A stretch of 50,110 nucleotides of DNA from Candidatus Giovannonibacteria bacterium RIFOXYD1_FULL_48_21 (GCA_001778985.1 MFIU01000001.1:1-50110); one strand, 5' to 3'. Positions 8,826-17,947 are shown, counted from the stretch's first letter. The notes: generated by a model not told the origin, from the sequence alone. Made by a program: numbers and translations.

Positions 8826-10124
8826 ATGAAATTCAACAAAGTCCAAATCGCACTCATCGTCATCGCTCTCGCCGCCACTCTGGTCGCGGTCTTAATTTTT
8901 GCGGGGCTTATCCCGGGTCTCGGTCCCTCGGGCCAAAAGGAAACCAGACAAGTTTTAATGTGGGGAACTTTTCCATCCAGAATTTTACAGGAAGCCTTCC
9001 AAGAGCTGGAGCGCCCGCCGAAAAACATCGAAGTCAGCTACGAAGAGAAAGACCCGGCCACTTTTGAAGCCGAACTTATAAACGCGCTCGCCCGCCAAGC
9101 CGGGCCAGACCTCGTGATTTTCCCGGCGGAATTCATTCTAAAACATAAGGACAAACTCGCTTCCATTTCCTCGGACCTCATTTCCGAAAGGCTCTTTCGG
9201 GACACGTTTGCCGACGGAACGGAAACTCTGATTCGGCCTGAAGGCATTATCGGCCTGCCGTTTTTAATCGACCCATTGGTGCTCTATTACAACCGCGATC
9301 TCTTCAGAAACGAAGCCGTAAGCTCGCCGCCCAAAACCTGGGACGAGTTCCTTGTAACCTCACAAAAACTGACCAAGCTGGACAGCGTGGGCGTGCTCGC
9401 CCGCTCCGGCGCGGCGCTCGGACTCGAATCCAACGTCAGAAATTTCAAAGAAATTTTGTCGCTCTTAATTCTGCAGACCGGCTCGCCTCTAATCGATTCA
9501 ACCACCCTCAAAGTGGTCTTTCGGCCCCAAAGCCAGCCCTCGGGCCCGGACCCGGTGGAGAGCGCTTTGCGTTTTTATACCGAATTTTCCAATCCCCAAA
9601 AAGCCTCTTATTCCTGGTCGCGCTCCTGGCCGAATTCCCGCGAAGCTTTTTCCCAGGAAATTCTCGCCATGTATTTCGGCTTCGGCTCTGAATCCGCGCT
9701 CCTGCGGCAGTTAAACCCGCATCTTAATTTCGACCTGGCCGGGGTGCCGCAGATTAAAGGCGGGAAACTGAACCTGACCTACGGCCGCCTCTTCTCGCTC
9801 GGCATCGTCAAGCAAAGCCGGGCCTCCGAGGCCTCTTTTGAAGTAATTCAGTTTCTACTCGAACGAGAACGGCTCTTGAACACCAGCCAGCGCCTGGGCC
9901 TGGCCCCTTCGCGCCGGGATCTTCTGTCCCAGCGGCCCGAAAATCCAATCCTGGAAACAATCTTTCGCGAGGCGGTAAAATTCAAAACTTGGCTCGACAT
10001 TGATTACGAAAAAACTTCAGAAATTTTCGCGGCAATGATAAAATCAGTTAATAACAAAGCTAAGACCGAAAACCAAGCTTCGCGCGATGCCAAAGAACAA
10101 TTTGAATCTTTATATAGCGAGTAG
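8826..10124 (+). CDS. Extracellular solute-binding protein (ABC sugar-type)
   Basis: N-terminal TM anchor; GLPFLIDPLVLYYNRDLF; PKTWDEF. Confidence 0.75.
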   Translation: MKFNKVQIALIVIALAATLVAVLIFAGLIPGLGPSGQKETRQVLMWGTFPSRILQEAFQELERPPKNIEVSYEEKDPATFEAELINALARQAGPDLVIFPAEFILKHKDKLASISSDLISERLFRDTFADGTETLIRPEGIIGLPFLIDPLVLYYNRDLFRNEAVSSPPKTWDEFLVTSQKLTKLDSVGVLARSGAALGLESNVRNFKEILSLLILQTGSPLIDSTTLKVVFRPQSQPSGPDPVESALRFYTEFSNPQKASYSWSRSWPNSREAFSQEILAMYFGFGSESALLRQLNPHLNFDLAGVPQIKGGKLNLTYGRLFSLGIVKQSRASEASFEVIQFLLERERLLNTSQRLGLAPSRRDLLSQRPENPILETIFREAVKFKTWLDIDYEKTSEIFAAMIKSVNNKAKTENQASRDAKEQFESLYSE

Positions 10125-10959
10125 TCTTCTACTTTTTTTACTTTTTTCTGTTTTCTTCCCTCTCGCCGCCTCGGCGCACGTTGGAATTCCAAACCAGCTC
10201 GTTCCCTGTGGCCTTGGGGACAGGCCTGACTGCGAAGTCTGCCATCTCTACGCCCTCGCGCATAACCTCATGGACTTTATGCTCTGGGCGCTCGCCGCTC
10301 CGCTTCTGGTGGTTGCTTTGATTGCCGGCGGCGTGGTTTGGCTGACTTCCGCGGGCTCGGAAGAAAAGGTGGCCCTCGGCCGCAGGATTTTGTTCTCGGC
10401 GATAATCGGATTTCTGATTGCTTTCGCGGCCTGGGTGATTGTGAATACTATCCTGAATACTCTGGTTTTTCAAAACCCTTTCTATGGCGGGCCGTGGTCT
10501 GATTACAGCTTCTGTAGGTTTGCTCCTTTCGGAGAAGTCGGAGTTATTCCTCCTCCGCCTCCGACGACAGAATGTCAAGAACTTGAAAGGATGGCGCGAG
10601 AAACACCGGTCAGACCGAGCACTGAATTGAATACTTTAATTAATTGCGCTTTTTCTAAAATACCGGCAAGTCTACTAAGCAGGGGAAATATTGCAACAGT
10701 GGATTCGGTTGCTCTCTGTAATACCACTAAAGGAGATGGCCGCTGCAACACCCGCCCTATAAATGAGGGCGGTGTTTGTCATCACTCCCCAAACTCCTGC
10801 CATTATTACGGCGAAGCAGTTGATTTTAACGCCCCGAGTGATTCTTTAGAAAGTCAACTTAATGCCGAGCTAAGGCGAATAGCAGGTGAATGTAATTTTG
10901 GCTTGGTTTACTTCGAGAATAACCATACCCATGTCAGCACTCGTAGCTGTGGCAGATAG
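10087..10959 (+). CDS. VirB2/TrbC-like membrane domain fused to a peptidase M15-like C-terminal domain
   Basis: Signal peptide and two TM helices; C-terminal SCHYYGEAVDFNAPS...NHTHVST. Confidence 0.6.
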   Translation: MPKNNLNLYIASSLLLFLLFSVFFPLAASAHVGIPNQLVPCGLGDRPDCEVCHLYALAHNLMDFMLWALAAPLLVVALIAGGVVWLTSAGSEEKVALGRRILFSAIIGFLIAFAAWVIVNTILNTLVFQNPFYGGPWSDYSFCRFAPFGEVGVIPPPPPTTECQELERMARETPVRPSTELNTLINCAFSKIPASLLSRGNIATVDSVALCNTTKGDGRCNTRPINEGGVCHHSPNSCHYYGEAVDFNAPSDSLESQLNAELRRIAGECNFGLVYFENNHTHVSTRSCGR

Positions 10960-11035
10960 TGTGGATAAATTACTGGAAACATTGTATTATAATAAAAACA
11001 AGGTCGTGAAGACATTTTATCTATAATTTCGAAGT

Positions 11036-11377
11036 ATGATAAAAATTAAAAAAGCCCTGCCGTATGCCTTGGTTGCGGCCGCGCCGTTTTTTGCCCTGGC
11101 ACAGACAGGACAAGCCGGCATTATCGTGGGACGAATCAGAAATCTTGTCAATCAAATAGTCCCCATTCTCCTGATTATAGGCACAGTCGTCTTTCTGTGG
11201 GGAGTGATTCTCTACCTCACGGCCGGAGCAGATGAGGAAAAGCGGGCCAACGCCAGAAGCTTGATGATTTACGGCCTGGTCGGACTTTTTGTGATGGTGG
11301 CGGTTTGGGGCATCGTGAAAGTATTGGTGAACTTCTTTGGAGTTGGAGGCGCAGGCGTTCCTACTGGTGTAATCTAG
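11036..11377 (+). CDS. VirB2/TrbC-like pilin-type small membrane protein
   Basis: Signal-like N-terminus; IVPILLIIGTVVFLWGVILYLTAGADEEKRANARSLMIYGLVGLFVMVAVWGIV. Confidence 0.75.
   Translation: MIKIKKALPYALVAAAPFFALAQTGQAGIIVGRIRNLVNQIVPILLIIGTVVFLWGVILYLTAGADEEKRANARSLMIYGLVGLFVMVAVWGIVKVLVNFFGVGGAGVPTGVI
11165..11319 (+). repeat. Tandem-gene conserved block; second copy at 11551-11705
   Basis: 155-bp blocks, one difference seen by eye (GGAGCAGATG/GGAGCGGATG). Confidence 0.9.
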
Positions 11378-11406
11378 TCATCTTACTAGTTAATCTTAAA
11401 CAAGAT

Positions 11407-11778
11407 ATGAAAACCCTCAAAAAAATACTTCCTTACGCTGTTGCGCTGACTATACCTATTCTTGTATTGGCTCAAGTCGTCACTCCTCTGCCTTCAGGAA
11501 CTCAAAGTATTGTTACCAACATAAAAAACCTGGTCAACAATGTCATCCCGATTCTCCTGATTATAGGCACAGTCGTCTTTCTGTGGGGAGTGATTCTCTA
11601 CCTCACGGCCGGAGCGGATGAGGAAAAGCGGGCCAACGCCAGAAGCTTGATGATTTACGGCCTGGTCGGACTTTTTGTGATGGTGGCGGTTTGGGGCATC
11701 GTGAACGTATTGGTTGGATTCTTCGGTATTACGGGTACGGGTATTCCTGAACGGCCTGGCGACATTCGGGAAATTTAG
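11407..11778 (+). CDS. VirB2/TrbC-like pilin-type small membrane protein
   Basis: Paralog of preceding gene; start chosen at MKTLKKILPY. Confidence 0.75.
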   Translation: MKTLKKILPYAVALTIPILVLAQVVTPLPSGTQSIVTNIKNLVNNVIPILLIIGTVVFLWGVILYLTAGADEEKRANARSLMIYGLVGLFVMVAVWGIVNVLVGFFGITGTGIPERPGDIREI

Positions 11779-11784
11779 AGCGGC

Positions 11785-12045
11785 ATGGTGGTCTATGCCA
11801 AGACCATTGAAGAGGTAATCGGGGTTGTCTCGAGCCAGATTCTAAGACCGATTGTTCTGCTTTTATTCGCGCTTGCCGCTGTCCTTTTCTTCTGGGGGGT
11901 TGTGGAGTTTATGTTAAACCGCGACAACGAAGAAGAAAGGGGCAAGGGCAAGCGCCATATGGTTTGGGGGCTGGTCGGACTTTTGATAATGTTCGCGGTA
12001 AACGGAATTCTCTGGCTTTTAGCAAATTTCGTAAGCTCAATATAA
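11785..12045 (+). CDS. VirB2/TrbC-like pilin-type small membrane protein
   Basis: Two TM helices; same RGKGKRHMVWGLVGL fold pattern. Confidence 0.65.
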   Translation: MVVYAKTIEEVIGVVSSQILRPIVLLLFALAAVLFFWGVVEFMLNRDNEEERGKGKRHMVWGLVGLLIMFAVNGILWLLANFVSSI

Positions 12046-12049
12046 ATTC

Positions 12050-12340
12050 ATGAGTTTGGAATTAATCATCGGCAGAATCACCACTCTTTTAAATTCGGTC
12101 CTGCCGATTTTGTTTTTGCTCGCCACCGTTGTTTTTCTCTGGGGCGTGATTTTATACATCACGGCCGGCGGCGATGAAGAAAAAAGAAAAGAGGGCCGAA
12201 ATTACATTATCTATGGTTTAATTGGTCTTTTCGTGATGGTAGCGGTTTGGGGAATCGTGAACGTTATGATTGGATTTTTCTTCCCGGGCGGTGCGCCCAT
12301 CACTCCTCCCCCCATACCTATAATTCCAGGCACCCCTTGA
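12050..12340 (+). CDS. VirB2/TrbC-like pilin-type small membrane protein
   Basis: VLPILFLLATVVFLWGVILYITAGGDEEKRKEGRNYIIYGLIGLFVMVAVWGIV. Confidence 0.75.
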   Translation: MSLELIIGRITTLLNSVLPILFLLATVVFLWGVILYITAGGDEEKRKEGRNYIIYGLIGLFVMVAVWGIVNVMIGFFFPGGAPITPPPIPIIPGTP

Positions 12341-12429
12341 AAAATTTTCTGAAATTCTCTCTCGGTTTTATCGCCATTTTAGTTCTGGCTTTGGCGATTT
12401 TTTACGCTCTGCAGTATCTTCAAGCTTGA
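12337..12429 (+). CDS. 30-aa single-TM microprotein, TTG start overlapping preceding stop (TTGA)
   Basis: LKNFLKFSLGFIAILVLALAIFYALQYLQA. Confidence 0.45.
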   Translation: MKNFLKFSLGFIAILVLALAIFYALQYLQA

Positions 12430-12465
12430 AGTGTTTACACTGAGCGAGCGTAGCGAGCCGAAGTG
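12430..12465. repeat. CTGAGC...CGAAGTGT repeat abutting tRNA 3' end
   Basis: AGTGTTTACACTGAGCGAGCGTAGCGAGCCGAAGTG; related copies at 12860-12883 and 38069-38129. Confidence 0.65.
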
Positions 12466-12507
12466 TGCGGGTAGGCGGAATTGAACCGCCGTCTCGTCCT
12501 TGGCAAG

Positions 12508-12726
12508 TCCCGCAAATTCTTGCGAGCAAAGCGAGTAATTGAATTTGCGAGGATCCCGTGATAATGAACGGAACAATTGATTATGTGTTTGAATTAAACA
12601 GTGCGAGCGGCGGGAGTTGAACCCGCGCCATCTGCTTGGCAAGCAGACGTACTGCCACTATACTACGCTCGCAAGAAAAACGGGATCCTCGAAAAATATA
12701 TTCGCTCCGCTCATTATTTTTCGGGA
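12508..12726. mobile_element. 219-bp inverted-repeat-bounded insert (TCCCG...CGGGA) carrying a complete tRNA-Gly
   Basis: Inverted copies of the CGGGATCCTCG-stem-CGCT(C/T)(C/T)GCTC-stem-CGGGA hairpin at 12508-12558 and 12681-12726. Confidence 0.65.
12602..12672 (-). tRNA. tRNA-Gly(GCC), complete, nested within the interrupted tRNA-Gly
   Basis: GCGAGCG/CGCTCGC acceptor; TCTGC-TTGCCAA-GCAGA; T-arm GCGGG-TTCAACT-CCCGC. Confidence 0.92.
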
Positions 12727-12771
12727 GACCATTCTGCCACTAAACCATACCCGCCTTTTTTAATTTTTTGG

Positions 12772-12855
12772 TGCCGAGGGGGAGATTTGAACTCCCATGT
12801 CCTTTCGGACGCTAGCTCCTAAAGCTAGTGTGTCTGCCAGTTCCACCACCTCGGC
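12772..12855 (-). tRNA. tRNA-Leu(TAG), CCA encoded
   Basis: CTAGC-TTTAGGA-GCTAG, long variable arm, GCCGAGG/CCTCGGC, ACCA. Confidence 0.93.
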
Positions 12856-12883
12856 GAATGTTTACGCTGAGCCAGTCGAAGTG

Positions 12884-12965
12884 TGGGCGAGGTGGGAGTT
12901 GAACCCACACGCCTTGCGGCACACGATCTTAAGTCGTGCGTGTCTGCCAGTTCCACCACTCGCCC
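12884..12965 (-). tRNA. tRNA-Leu(TAA)
   Basis: CACGA-CTTAAGA-TCGTG, long variable arm, GGGCGAG/CTCGCCC. Confidence 0.93.
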
Positions 12966-12977
12966 TCTCGCTTGGGG

Positions 12978-13049
12978 AGGCCTGGGAGGGAATTGAACCC
13001 TCGTATAAGGGATTTGCAGTCCCTTGCCTTACCACTTGGCTACCAGGCC
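12978..13049 (-). tRNA. tRNA-Cys(GCA)
   Basis: AGGGA-CTGCAAA-TCCCT; GGCCTGG/CCAGGCC. Confidence 0.93.
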
Positions 13050-13068
13050 GTTTCGGCAAAGCTACCAT

Positions 13069-13401
13069 TTATTTCGTTTTCTTCAAGAGGTCTTCGATTT
13101 TCAACCACTTCTTCTCGGATTCATCGAGCCGGAATTCCATCTCCGGCAAAAATTTGGTTTTGACTTTATCGGCCAAATGCAGTTTCAGCTCCGGCTTCAA
13201 ATTCTCTAAAGATTTTAGCACATTTTTCTCCTCTTGGTCAGGCCAAACCGAATAATATATCAGAAGGCGATCCAGCTTTTTGGAAAGCTCTGCCTTGGTT
13301 ACCACCGCGATGCCTTTTTCCGGCCTCAACTCTCTTTGCAGATAGGACGCGATTGTTTTTTGGTAGAGGGCGGCCAGTCTTTCCTGACGCCGGGAGTTCA
13401 T
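13069..13401 (-). CDS. rbfA: Ribosome-binding factor A
   Basis: Small KH-like protein immediately downstream of infB; N-terminal [25 protein letters not shown]. Confidence 0.75.
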   Translation of the reverse strand: MNSRRQERLAALYQKTIASYLQRELRPEKGIAVVTKAELSKKLDRLLIYYSVWPDQEEKNVLKSLENLKPELKLHLADKVKTKFLPEMEFRLDESEKKWLKIEDLLKKTK

Positions 13402-14858
13402 GCCTCTTCGAAAATCTCGAACTTGTCTCCGGGCGCCACTTCCAGAGAAATCTCCACCAGCGCCCCGAACTCCTGCCCTTCTAAAATTTCCCTTACTTTA
13501 ATCCTGCCGCTCTGGAGCTCCAGAATTTTTCCCTCGCCCAGCGGGAAATCCCGGCGCAGGAGCCTGAAGCGTTTTTGCTGAAAAATTCCGCCGGTTTCAA
13601 CCTTTCCGCCCACTATCTTTTTGGAGCCGTCGTCCCTAAAAATTTTAACAATCTTGGCAGTGCCCAAAATTTTTCTGCTCGGCTCGCGCGCGCTGATTTT
13701 AGCTATTTCATTTTTAAGCCAGTCCCCGAGTTCGTAAATCAGCTCGAAACACTGGACCCGAACCCCGAAACGCTCGGCAGCGAGTCTCGCCCCTTTCCCA
13801 ACTTTAACCCTGAACCCGAGCACCACGGAAAGAGGATTGGCTGAAGCCAGCTGGATGTCGTCCTCGGTGATGTTTCCGACCTGGGAGCGCAAAATCGCCA
13901 GGGTTAGACCAGTCGCGGCGAGCTTTGACAGCTCTTCTTCCAAAGCCTCCAAAGAACCCGCGGCATCCGCTTTAAGAACGAGCGGCATGGTTTTTTCTCC
14001 TTCTGCGGTCTGCGGCCGCGGGCTCTGAATTGCACTAGCGACTCCCCTAGATAAAGCTTCTTCTAATTTTTCTTTAACCTCAAAGACCTGAAACGTCGCG
14101 CCGATTCTAACCGCTTGGTTGAAACCTAAAACCCGAACCGGACTCGAGGCCAAAACTTTCTCTATCGAATGTCCGTTAAAATCTTCCATAATTTTTGTTT
14201 TGACCGAAGCTTCGCCGGCCAAAATCCAATCCCCGCGCTCGAGCGTTCCTTCCAGAAGAAGCAAAGTGGCGGCCTGGCCGCGCTTGGAATCCAGATGAGA
14301 TTCTATCACCACTCCCGAAGCCGGTTTCGTAAAATCGCACTCCAAGTTCCCCAACTCGGCCAAAAGCAAAATCAGCTCCAAGAGTTCCGGGACGCCCTCT
14401 CCGGTCTTGGCGGAAACTTTGGCGAGCGGCACCTTTCCGCCCCATTCCTCCAAAATCACCTCCTTGTCGCCAAGTCCTTTTTTGACCCGCTCCAAGTCCA
14501 GCCCCGCTTTGTCGATTTTATTTAAAACTACGATGAAAGGGAGCGCGGCTTCCTGAATCACGGCGAGCGCTTCCTCGGTCTGGGGTTTAACGCCGTCGTC
14601 AGCCGCCACCACCAAGAGAGCGATGTCAGCCACCCGGGCGCCCCGCGAGCGCATCTTGGAGAAGGCTTCGTGGCCCGGGGTATCAATAAAAGTTATGGCT
14701 TTCGGCTGTTTTATCTCGTAAGCGCCGATGTGCTGGGTAATGCCGCCAGCCTCTTTTTCAGCCACGCTGGTTTCGCGGATTTTGTCCAAAAGCGTAGTTT
14801 TGCCGTGGTCAATATGGCCCAAAACCACAACAATAGGAGCTCTTTTGTCTTTTGCCAT
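13398..14858 (-). CDS. infB: Translation initiation factor IF-2 (short N-terminus)
   Basis: [46 protein letters not shown]. Confidence 0.96.
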   Translation of the reverse strand: MAKDKRAPIVVVLGHIDHGKTTLLDKIRETSVAEKEAGGITQHIGAYEIKQPKAITFIDTPGHEAFSKMRSRGARVADIALLVVAADDGVKPQTEEALAVIQEAALPFIVVLNKIDKAGLDLERVKKGLGDKEVILEEWGGKVPLAKVSAKTGEGVPELLELILLLAELGNLECDFTKPASGVVIESHLDSKRGQAATLLLLEGTLERGDWILAGEASVKTKIMEDFNGHSIEKVLASSPVRVLGFNQAVRIGATFQVFEVKEKLEEALSRGVASAIQSPRPQTAEGEKTMPLVLKADAAGSLEALEEELSKLAATGLTLAILRSQVGNITEDDIQLASANPLSVVLGFRVKVGKGARLAAERFGVRVQCFELIYELGDWLKNEIAKISAREPSRKILGTAKIVKIFRDDGSKKIVGGKVETGGIFQQKRFRLLRRDFPLGEGKILELQSGRIKVREILEGQEFGALVEISLEVAPGDKFEIFEEA

Positions 14859-14864
14859 GAAAAT

Positions 14865-15314
14865 TTATTTCTTTAATGCCTCTTCAATGGCCAGAAGCTC
14901 TTCTTTGGCAAGCTGGTACTTAGAGGAGGCGTTCTCCAAAGGCTTGGCGTAAATCCTGGAATTCTCTCGGCCGTAAAGGGAGGAGACGACGATTCCGTTT
15001 TTTTTCTCGTCCATCAGCGCTATGGAAAAACTCTGGTCCCCGCCAGCGTCCTGAAAAGGATTAAACCTGACAACGCCCACGTACTGCACCGAGCGCCTCA
15101 AGCGCCGCTCCACCGTTTCCAGATATTTCTCGATTTCTTCCCGGGAATTATGCAACTCCTGCAGCTCTTTGGCCACGGCCCGGAGAATGTCTTCCAAATC
15201 TCCGGCTTTCTTTCCGCCAAAGACCCGCCGGAGCCGAATTTCCAGATAGATAAGCCAGCCGCTGACGGCGAGGGCCAGCGCCCCGATAATATAAATTAAA
15301 ATTTGCTGATTCAT
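14865..15314 (-). CDS. DUF4446-like protein
   Basis: N-terminal [55 protein letters not shown]. Confidence 0.8.
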   Translation of the reverse strand: MNQQILIYIIGALALAVSGWLIYLEIRLRRVFGGKKAGDLEDILRAVAKELQELHNSREEIEKYLETVERRLRRSVQYVGVVRFNPFQDAGGDQSFSIALMDEKKNGIVVSSLYGRENSRIYAKPLENASSKYQLAKEELLAIEEALKK

Positions 15315-15339
15315 AAAGTAAAAATTTAATCAGACGCAG

Positions 15340-15426
15340 CGGAGGCGGGAGGATTCGAACCTCCGATGCCGTTTCCGGCATACCGCTTTTCGAGAGCGGC
15401 GCTTTCAACCACTCAGCCACGCCTCC
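15340..15426 (-). tRNA. tRNA-Ser(CGA)
   Basis: CCGCT-CTCGAAA-AGCGG, long variable arm, GGAGGCG/CGCCTCC. Confidence 0.93.
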
Positions 15427-15512
15427 CTCATAAAGACAAAAGTATCTCCAATTTAGCAAAATTTTGTCAAATAGAAAAGGGCGGTTTGCGGCCGCGCCTT
15501 TTCTTGAACTCC

Positions 15513-15617
15513 TCAAATGCCCTCTTTCGGGATTGTCTTCTTTAGTTCCTTACCATACCTGACAAACAAGTACACCCCGAAGAAGGCACAAGCGAGGAGG
15601 AAAAAAATATATCCCAT
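15513..15617 (-). CDS. Single-TM microprotein MGYIFFLLACAFFGVYLFVRYGKELKKTIPKEGI
   Basis: Shine-Dalgarno GGGGAGGTGCT before ATG; below ORF-track cutoff. Confidence 0.55.
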   Translation of the reverse strand: MGYIFFLLACAFFGVYLFVRYGKELKKTIPKEGI

Positions 15618-15678
15618 AGCACCTCCCCAAGAACTATTGTTATTACTATACACCGAAATAGAGAAAAAAGCAACCTAG

Positions 15679-15749
15679 TGGACCCACCGAGGATTGAACT
15701 CGGACCTCATCCATGCCATGGATGCGTAATACCATTTTACTATGGGCCC
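15679..15749 (-). tRNA. tRNA-Ala(GGC)
   Basis: CATCC-ATGGCAT-GGATG; GGGCCCA/TGGGTCC. Confidence 0.9.
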
Positions 15750-15750
15750 G

Positions 15751-15822
15751 CGCCCCCAGACCGAATCGAACGGTCATCTATTCCTTAGGACGGAATTATT
15801 CTGTCCGTTGAACTATGGGGGC
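15751..15822 (-). tRNA. tRNA-Arg(CCT)
   Basis: ATTCC-GTCCTAA-GGAAT; GCCCCCA/TGGGGGC. Confidence 0.9.
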
Positions 15823-15841
15823 GTATGGTAGAATTATACAT

Positions 15842-16909
15842 ATGACTGAACATGAAAAAAAGATTACCGAGGCGGTCGAAAAAGTTCTGCCTGCGGTGGT
15901 TTCCATTACCATCACCAAAGAGGTGAAAGACATCACCAAAGACCTGCCGCTCGATTTTTTCCGCCTGCCTCATTATCAGGAATTTTTGGAGCATGAGATT
16001 GAACACGCGCCCAAAGACGACAAAGGCCGAATCAAGGTCGGCGGCGGCTCCGGCTTTTTCGTATCCAGGGATGGCTTAATCCTCACGAACCGACACGTGG
16101 TGATAGACAAGCACGCCGCTTACAGCATTCTCGCGCCCGGAGATAAAAATTACGAGGCCGCGGTTCTGGCGCGGGACCCCATCAACGACGTGGCTATTTT
16201 GAAAATAAAAGGGAAAGTAAGCGAAGTTCCCTTCATCAATACCGGCGCCACCAAGAACCTAAAGCTCGGCCAGAGCGTGATCGCGGTCGGAAACGCCTTG
16301 GGCGAGTTTCAAAATACCGTTTCCACCGGCGTCATCTCCGGACTTTCGCGTTTCATCTCGGCGGCGGCCGACGTCATGGGGCATCAGGAAAGGCTCCGCG
16401 GCTTGATTCAGACCGATGCCGCCATCAACCCGGGGAATTCCGGCGGGCCCTTGGTCAACCTAGATGGCGAGGCGGTCGGAATAAACGTGGCTGTGGTTTT
16501 CGGCGCACAGAACATCGGTTTCGCGATTCCGATTGAGCGCGCCAAAAAGGATTTGGAAGAAATTCAAAAATTCGGCAGAATCCGCCGTCCCTTCTTGGGA
16601 GTGCGTTATCTTCTGCTCAATAAATTTCTAAAAGAGCGCTTCGGATTGCCGATTGACCACGGGGCGCTCGTCATAAATGAAGGAATCCCGGGAGATTTAG
16701 CGGTGGTTCCCCAATCTCCAGCGGATAAAGCCGGATTGAAGGAGTTTGACGTCATTACCCACTGCGACGGCAAGGAAATTTCGGACAAAGAAACTCTGGA
16801 AGAACTTCTCTCCCAGCGCGAGATCGGCGACGCCGTGGAACTTAAAGTCTTCCGACAGGGGAAAGAACTGCCGATTAAACTAAAGCTGGAGGAACACCAA
16901 AAAGTCTAG
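15842..16909 (+). CDS. HtrA/DegP-type serine protease with PDZ domain
   Basis: GSGFFVSRDGLILTNRHVV; NDVAILKI; AINPGNSGGPLVNLDGEAVGIN; C-terminal PDZ. Confidence 0.92.
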   Translation: MTEHEKKITEAVEKVLPAVVSITITKEVKDITKDLPLDFFRLPHYQEFLEHEIEHAPKDDKGRIKVGGGSGFFVSRDGLILTNRHVVIDKHAAYSILAPGDKNYEAAVLARDPINDVAILKIKGKVSEVPFINTGATKNLKLGQSVIAVGNALGEFQNTVSTGVISGLSRFISAAADVMGHQERLRGLIQTDAAINPGNSGGPLVNLDGEAVGINVAVVFGAQNIGFAIPIERAKKDLEEIQKFGRIRRPFLGVRYLLLNKFLKERFGLPIDHGALVINEGIPGDLAVVPQSPADKAGLKEFDVITHCDGKEISDKETLEELLSQREIGDAVELKVFRQGKELPIKLKLEEHQKV

Positions 16910-16913
16910 GCCT

Positions 16914-17150
16914 TTATTTTATCTCCAAAAGCTCCTTTAGCTTCACTTCGTCAAAACCAATCACTATCTGGCCGTCGATATCAATGACCGGAACGCCCAG
17001 CTGTTCGGTTTTATGAACCATCTCCTCCCTGGCTTGGGCGTCCTGGGCGACGTTATACTCGGTATATTTTATATTATTCTTTTCAAAAAGCGCCTTGGCC
17101 ATCCGGCAGTAAACGCAGGTCGGAGTAGTGTAAATTTTAACTTCTTTCAT
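16914..17150 (-). CDS. Glutaredoxin-like protein
   Basis: MKEVKIYTTPTCVYCRMAKALFEKNNIKYTEYNV...GVPVIDIDGQIVIGFD. Confidence 0.88.
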   Translation of the reverse strand: MKEVKIYTTPTCVYCRMAKALFEKNNIKYTEYNVAQDAQAREEMVHKTEQLGVPVIDIDGQIVIGFDEVKLKELLEIK

Positions 17151-17163
17151 AGAATTTAGAATA

Positions 17164-17865
17164 TCAGTAGCCGCTAAATTCTTCAAAACGGAGCTCGTCG
17201 CGGGAAATTTTTAATTCTTCCAGAATTTTTGTCATGGCTTGGACCATTTCCGGCGGCCCCACCACGTAAAAAATGGTATCCCCGAAATCCCCCACGTTTT
17301 TTTTGACGTCGTCGGCGTCCACATAGCCCGCCTCGTCCGTCATTTTGGCGAAAAGCTTAAAATTTGGATTCTCGCCCGCCCACTTTTTCAAATCGTCCAG
17401 AAAGGCGGTTGATTTAGGATTTCGGTTAGAGTAAATCAAGACGATTTTATGCGGGAGTTTTTCTTCCGCGGCGTATTTAATAATGCTCCGAACTGGGGTG
17501 ATGCCGATGCCGCCCGTGATGAAGGCCGCTTTCTTCTCCGGATTTTCGTGAAGGACAAAATTCCCGCGAGGCCCTTTTACTTTGACTTTGGTCCCAAGGT
17601 GAATTTCGGCCAAACTGCGCTTGAAAGCCGAAGGCCTCATTCTGGTCGCCACCATCAAGATTCCTTTGTCATTCGGACTCGAGGCGATTGAGAAATGGCG
17701 CTCGTTCCCCTTCTCATCGGTATAGGGCGGGTTTTCCAGTTCTATTTCAATATACTGTCCGGCCCGAAAAGTAAAATCCGGCGCCGCCGAAGTATCGAAA
17801 ACAAAAGCTGTCGTTCCTTCGGCGACTTCAAAACGCTCTTTCAATGGAAAATTATATTCGGGCAT
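17164..17865 (-). CDS. FAD/NAD(P)-binding ferredoxin-reductase-like oxidoreductase
   Basis: RAGQYIEIEL; RHFSIASSP; AAFITGGIGITPVRSI; FYVVGPPEMV. Confidence 0.85.
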   Translation of the reverse strand: MPEYNFPLKERFEVAEGTTAFVFDTSAAPDFTFRAGQYIEIELENPPYTDEKGNERHFSIASSPNDKGILMVATRMRPSAFKRSLAEIHLGTKVKVKGPRGNFVLHENPEKKAAFITGGIGITPVRSIIKYAAEEKLPHKIVLIYSNRNPKSTAFLDDLKKWAGENPNFKLFAKMTDEAGYVDADDVKKNVGDFGDTIFYVVGPPEMVQAMTKILEELKISRDELRFEEFSGY

Positions 17866-17903
17866 AGAAGTCTTTTAATTATAAAAAATATTCTAAAAAT
17901 ATA

Positions 17904-17947
17904 AAAGCGGCCTGTTTGATGTTTTTCAAAGTTGCTAGGCCGCTTTT
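17904..17947. terminator. Bidirectional terminator
   Basis: AAAAGCGGCC...GGCCGCTTTTTT. Confidence 0.7.

Larger units (their letters stand above)
12466..12754 (-). tRNA. Interrupted tRNA-Gly(GCC): exons 12727-12754 and 12466-12507
   Basis: Acceptor GCGGGTA/TACCCGC pairs 7/7; 3' exon has TTGCCAA anticodon loop and intact T-arm GGCGG-TTCAATT-CCGCC; 219 bp intervene. Confidence 0.65.

Noticed and set aside
12601-13255. Plus-strand ORFs across the tRNA cluster
   Set aside because: They translate the complement of tRNA genes and repeats (e.g. ELNPHALRHTI) and are not real proteins.
14176-14445. Arg/Gly-rich ORF within infB region
   Set aside because: Alternative frame of infB with low-complexity composition only.
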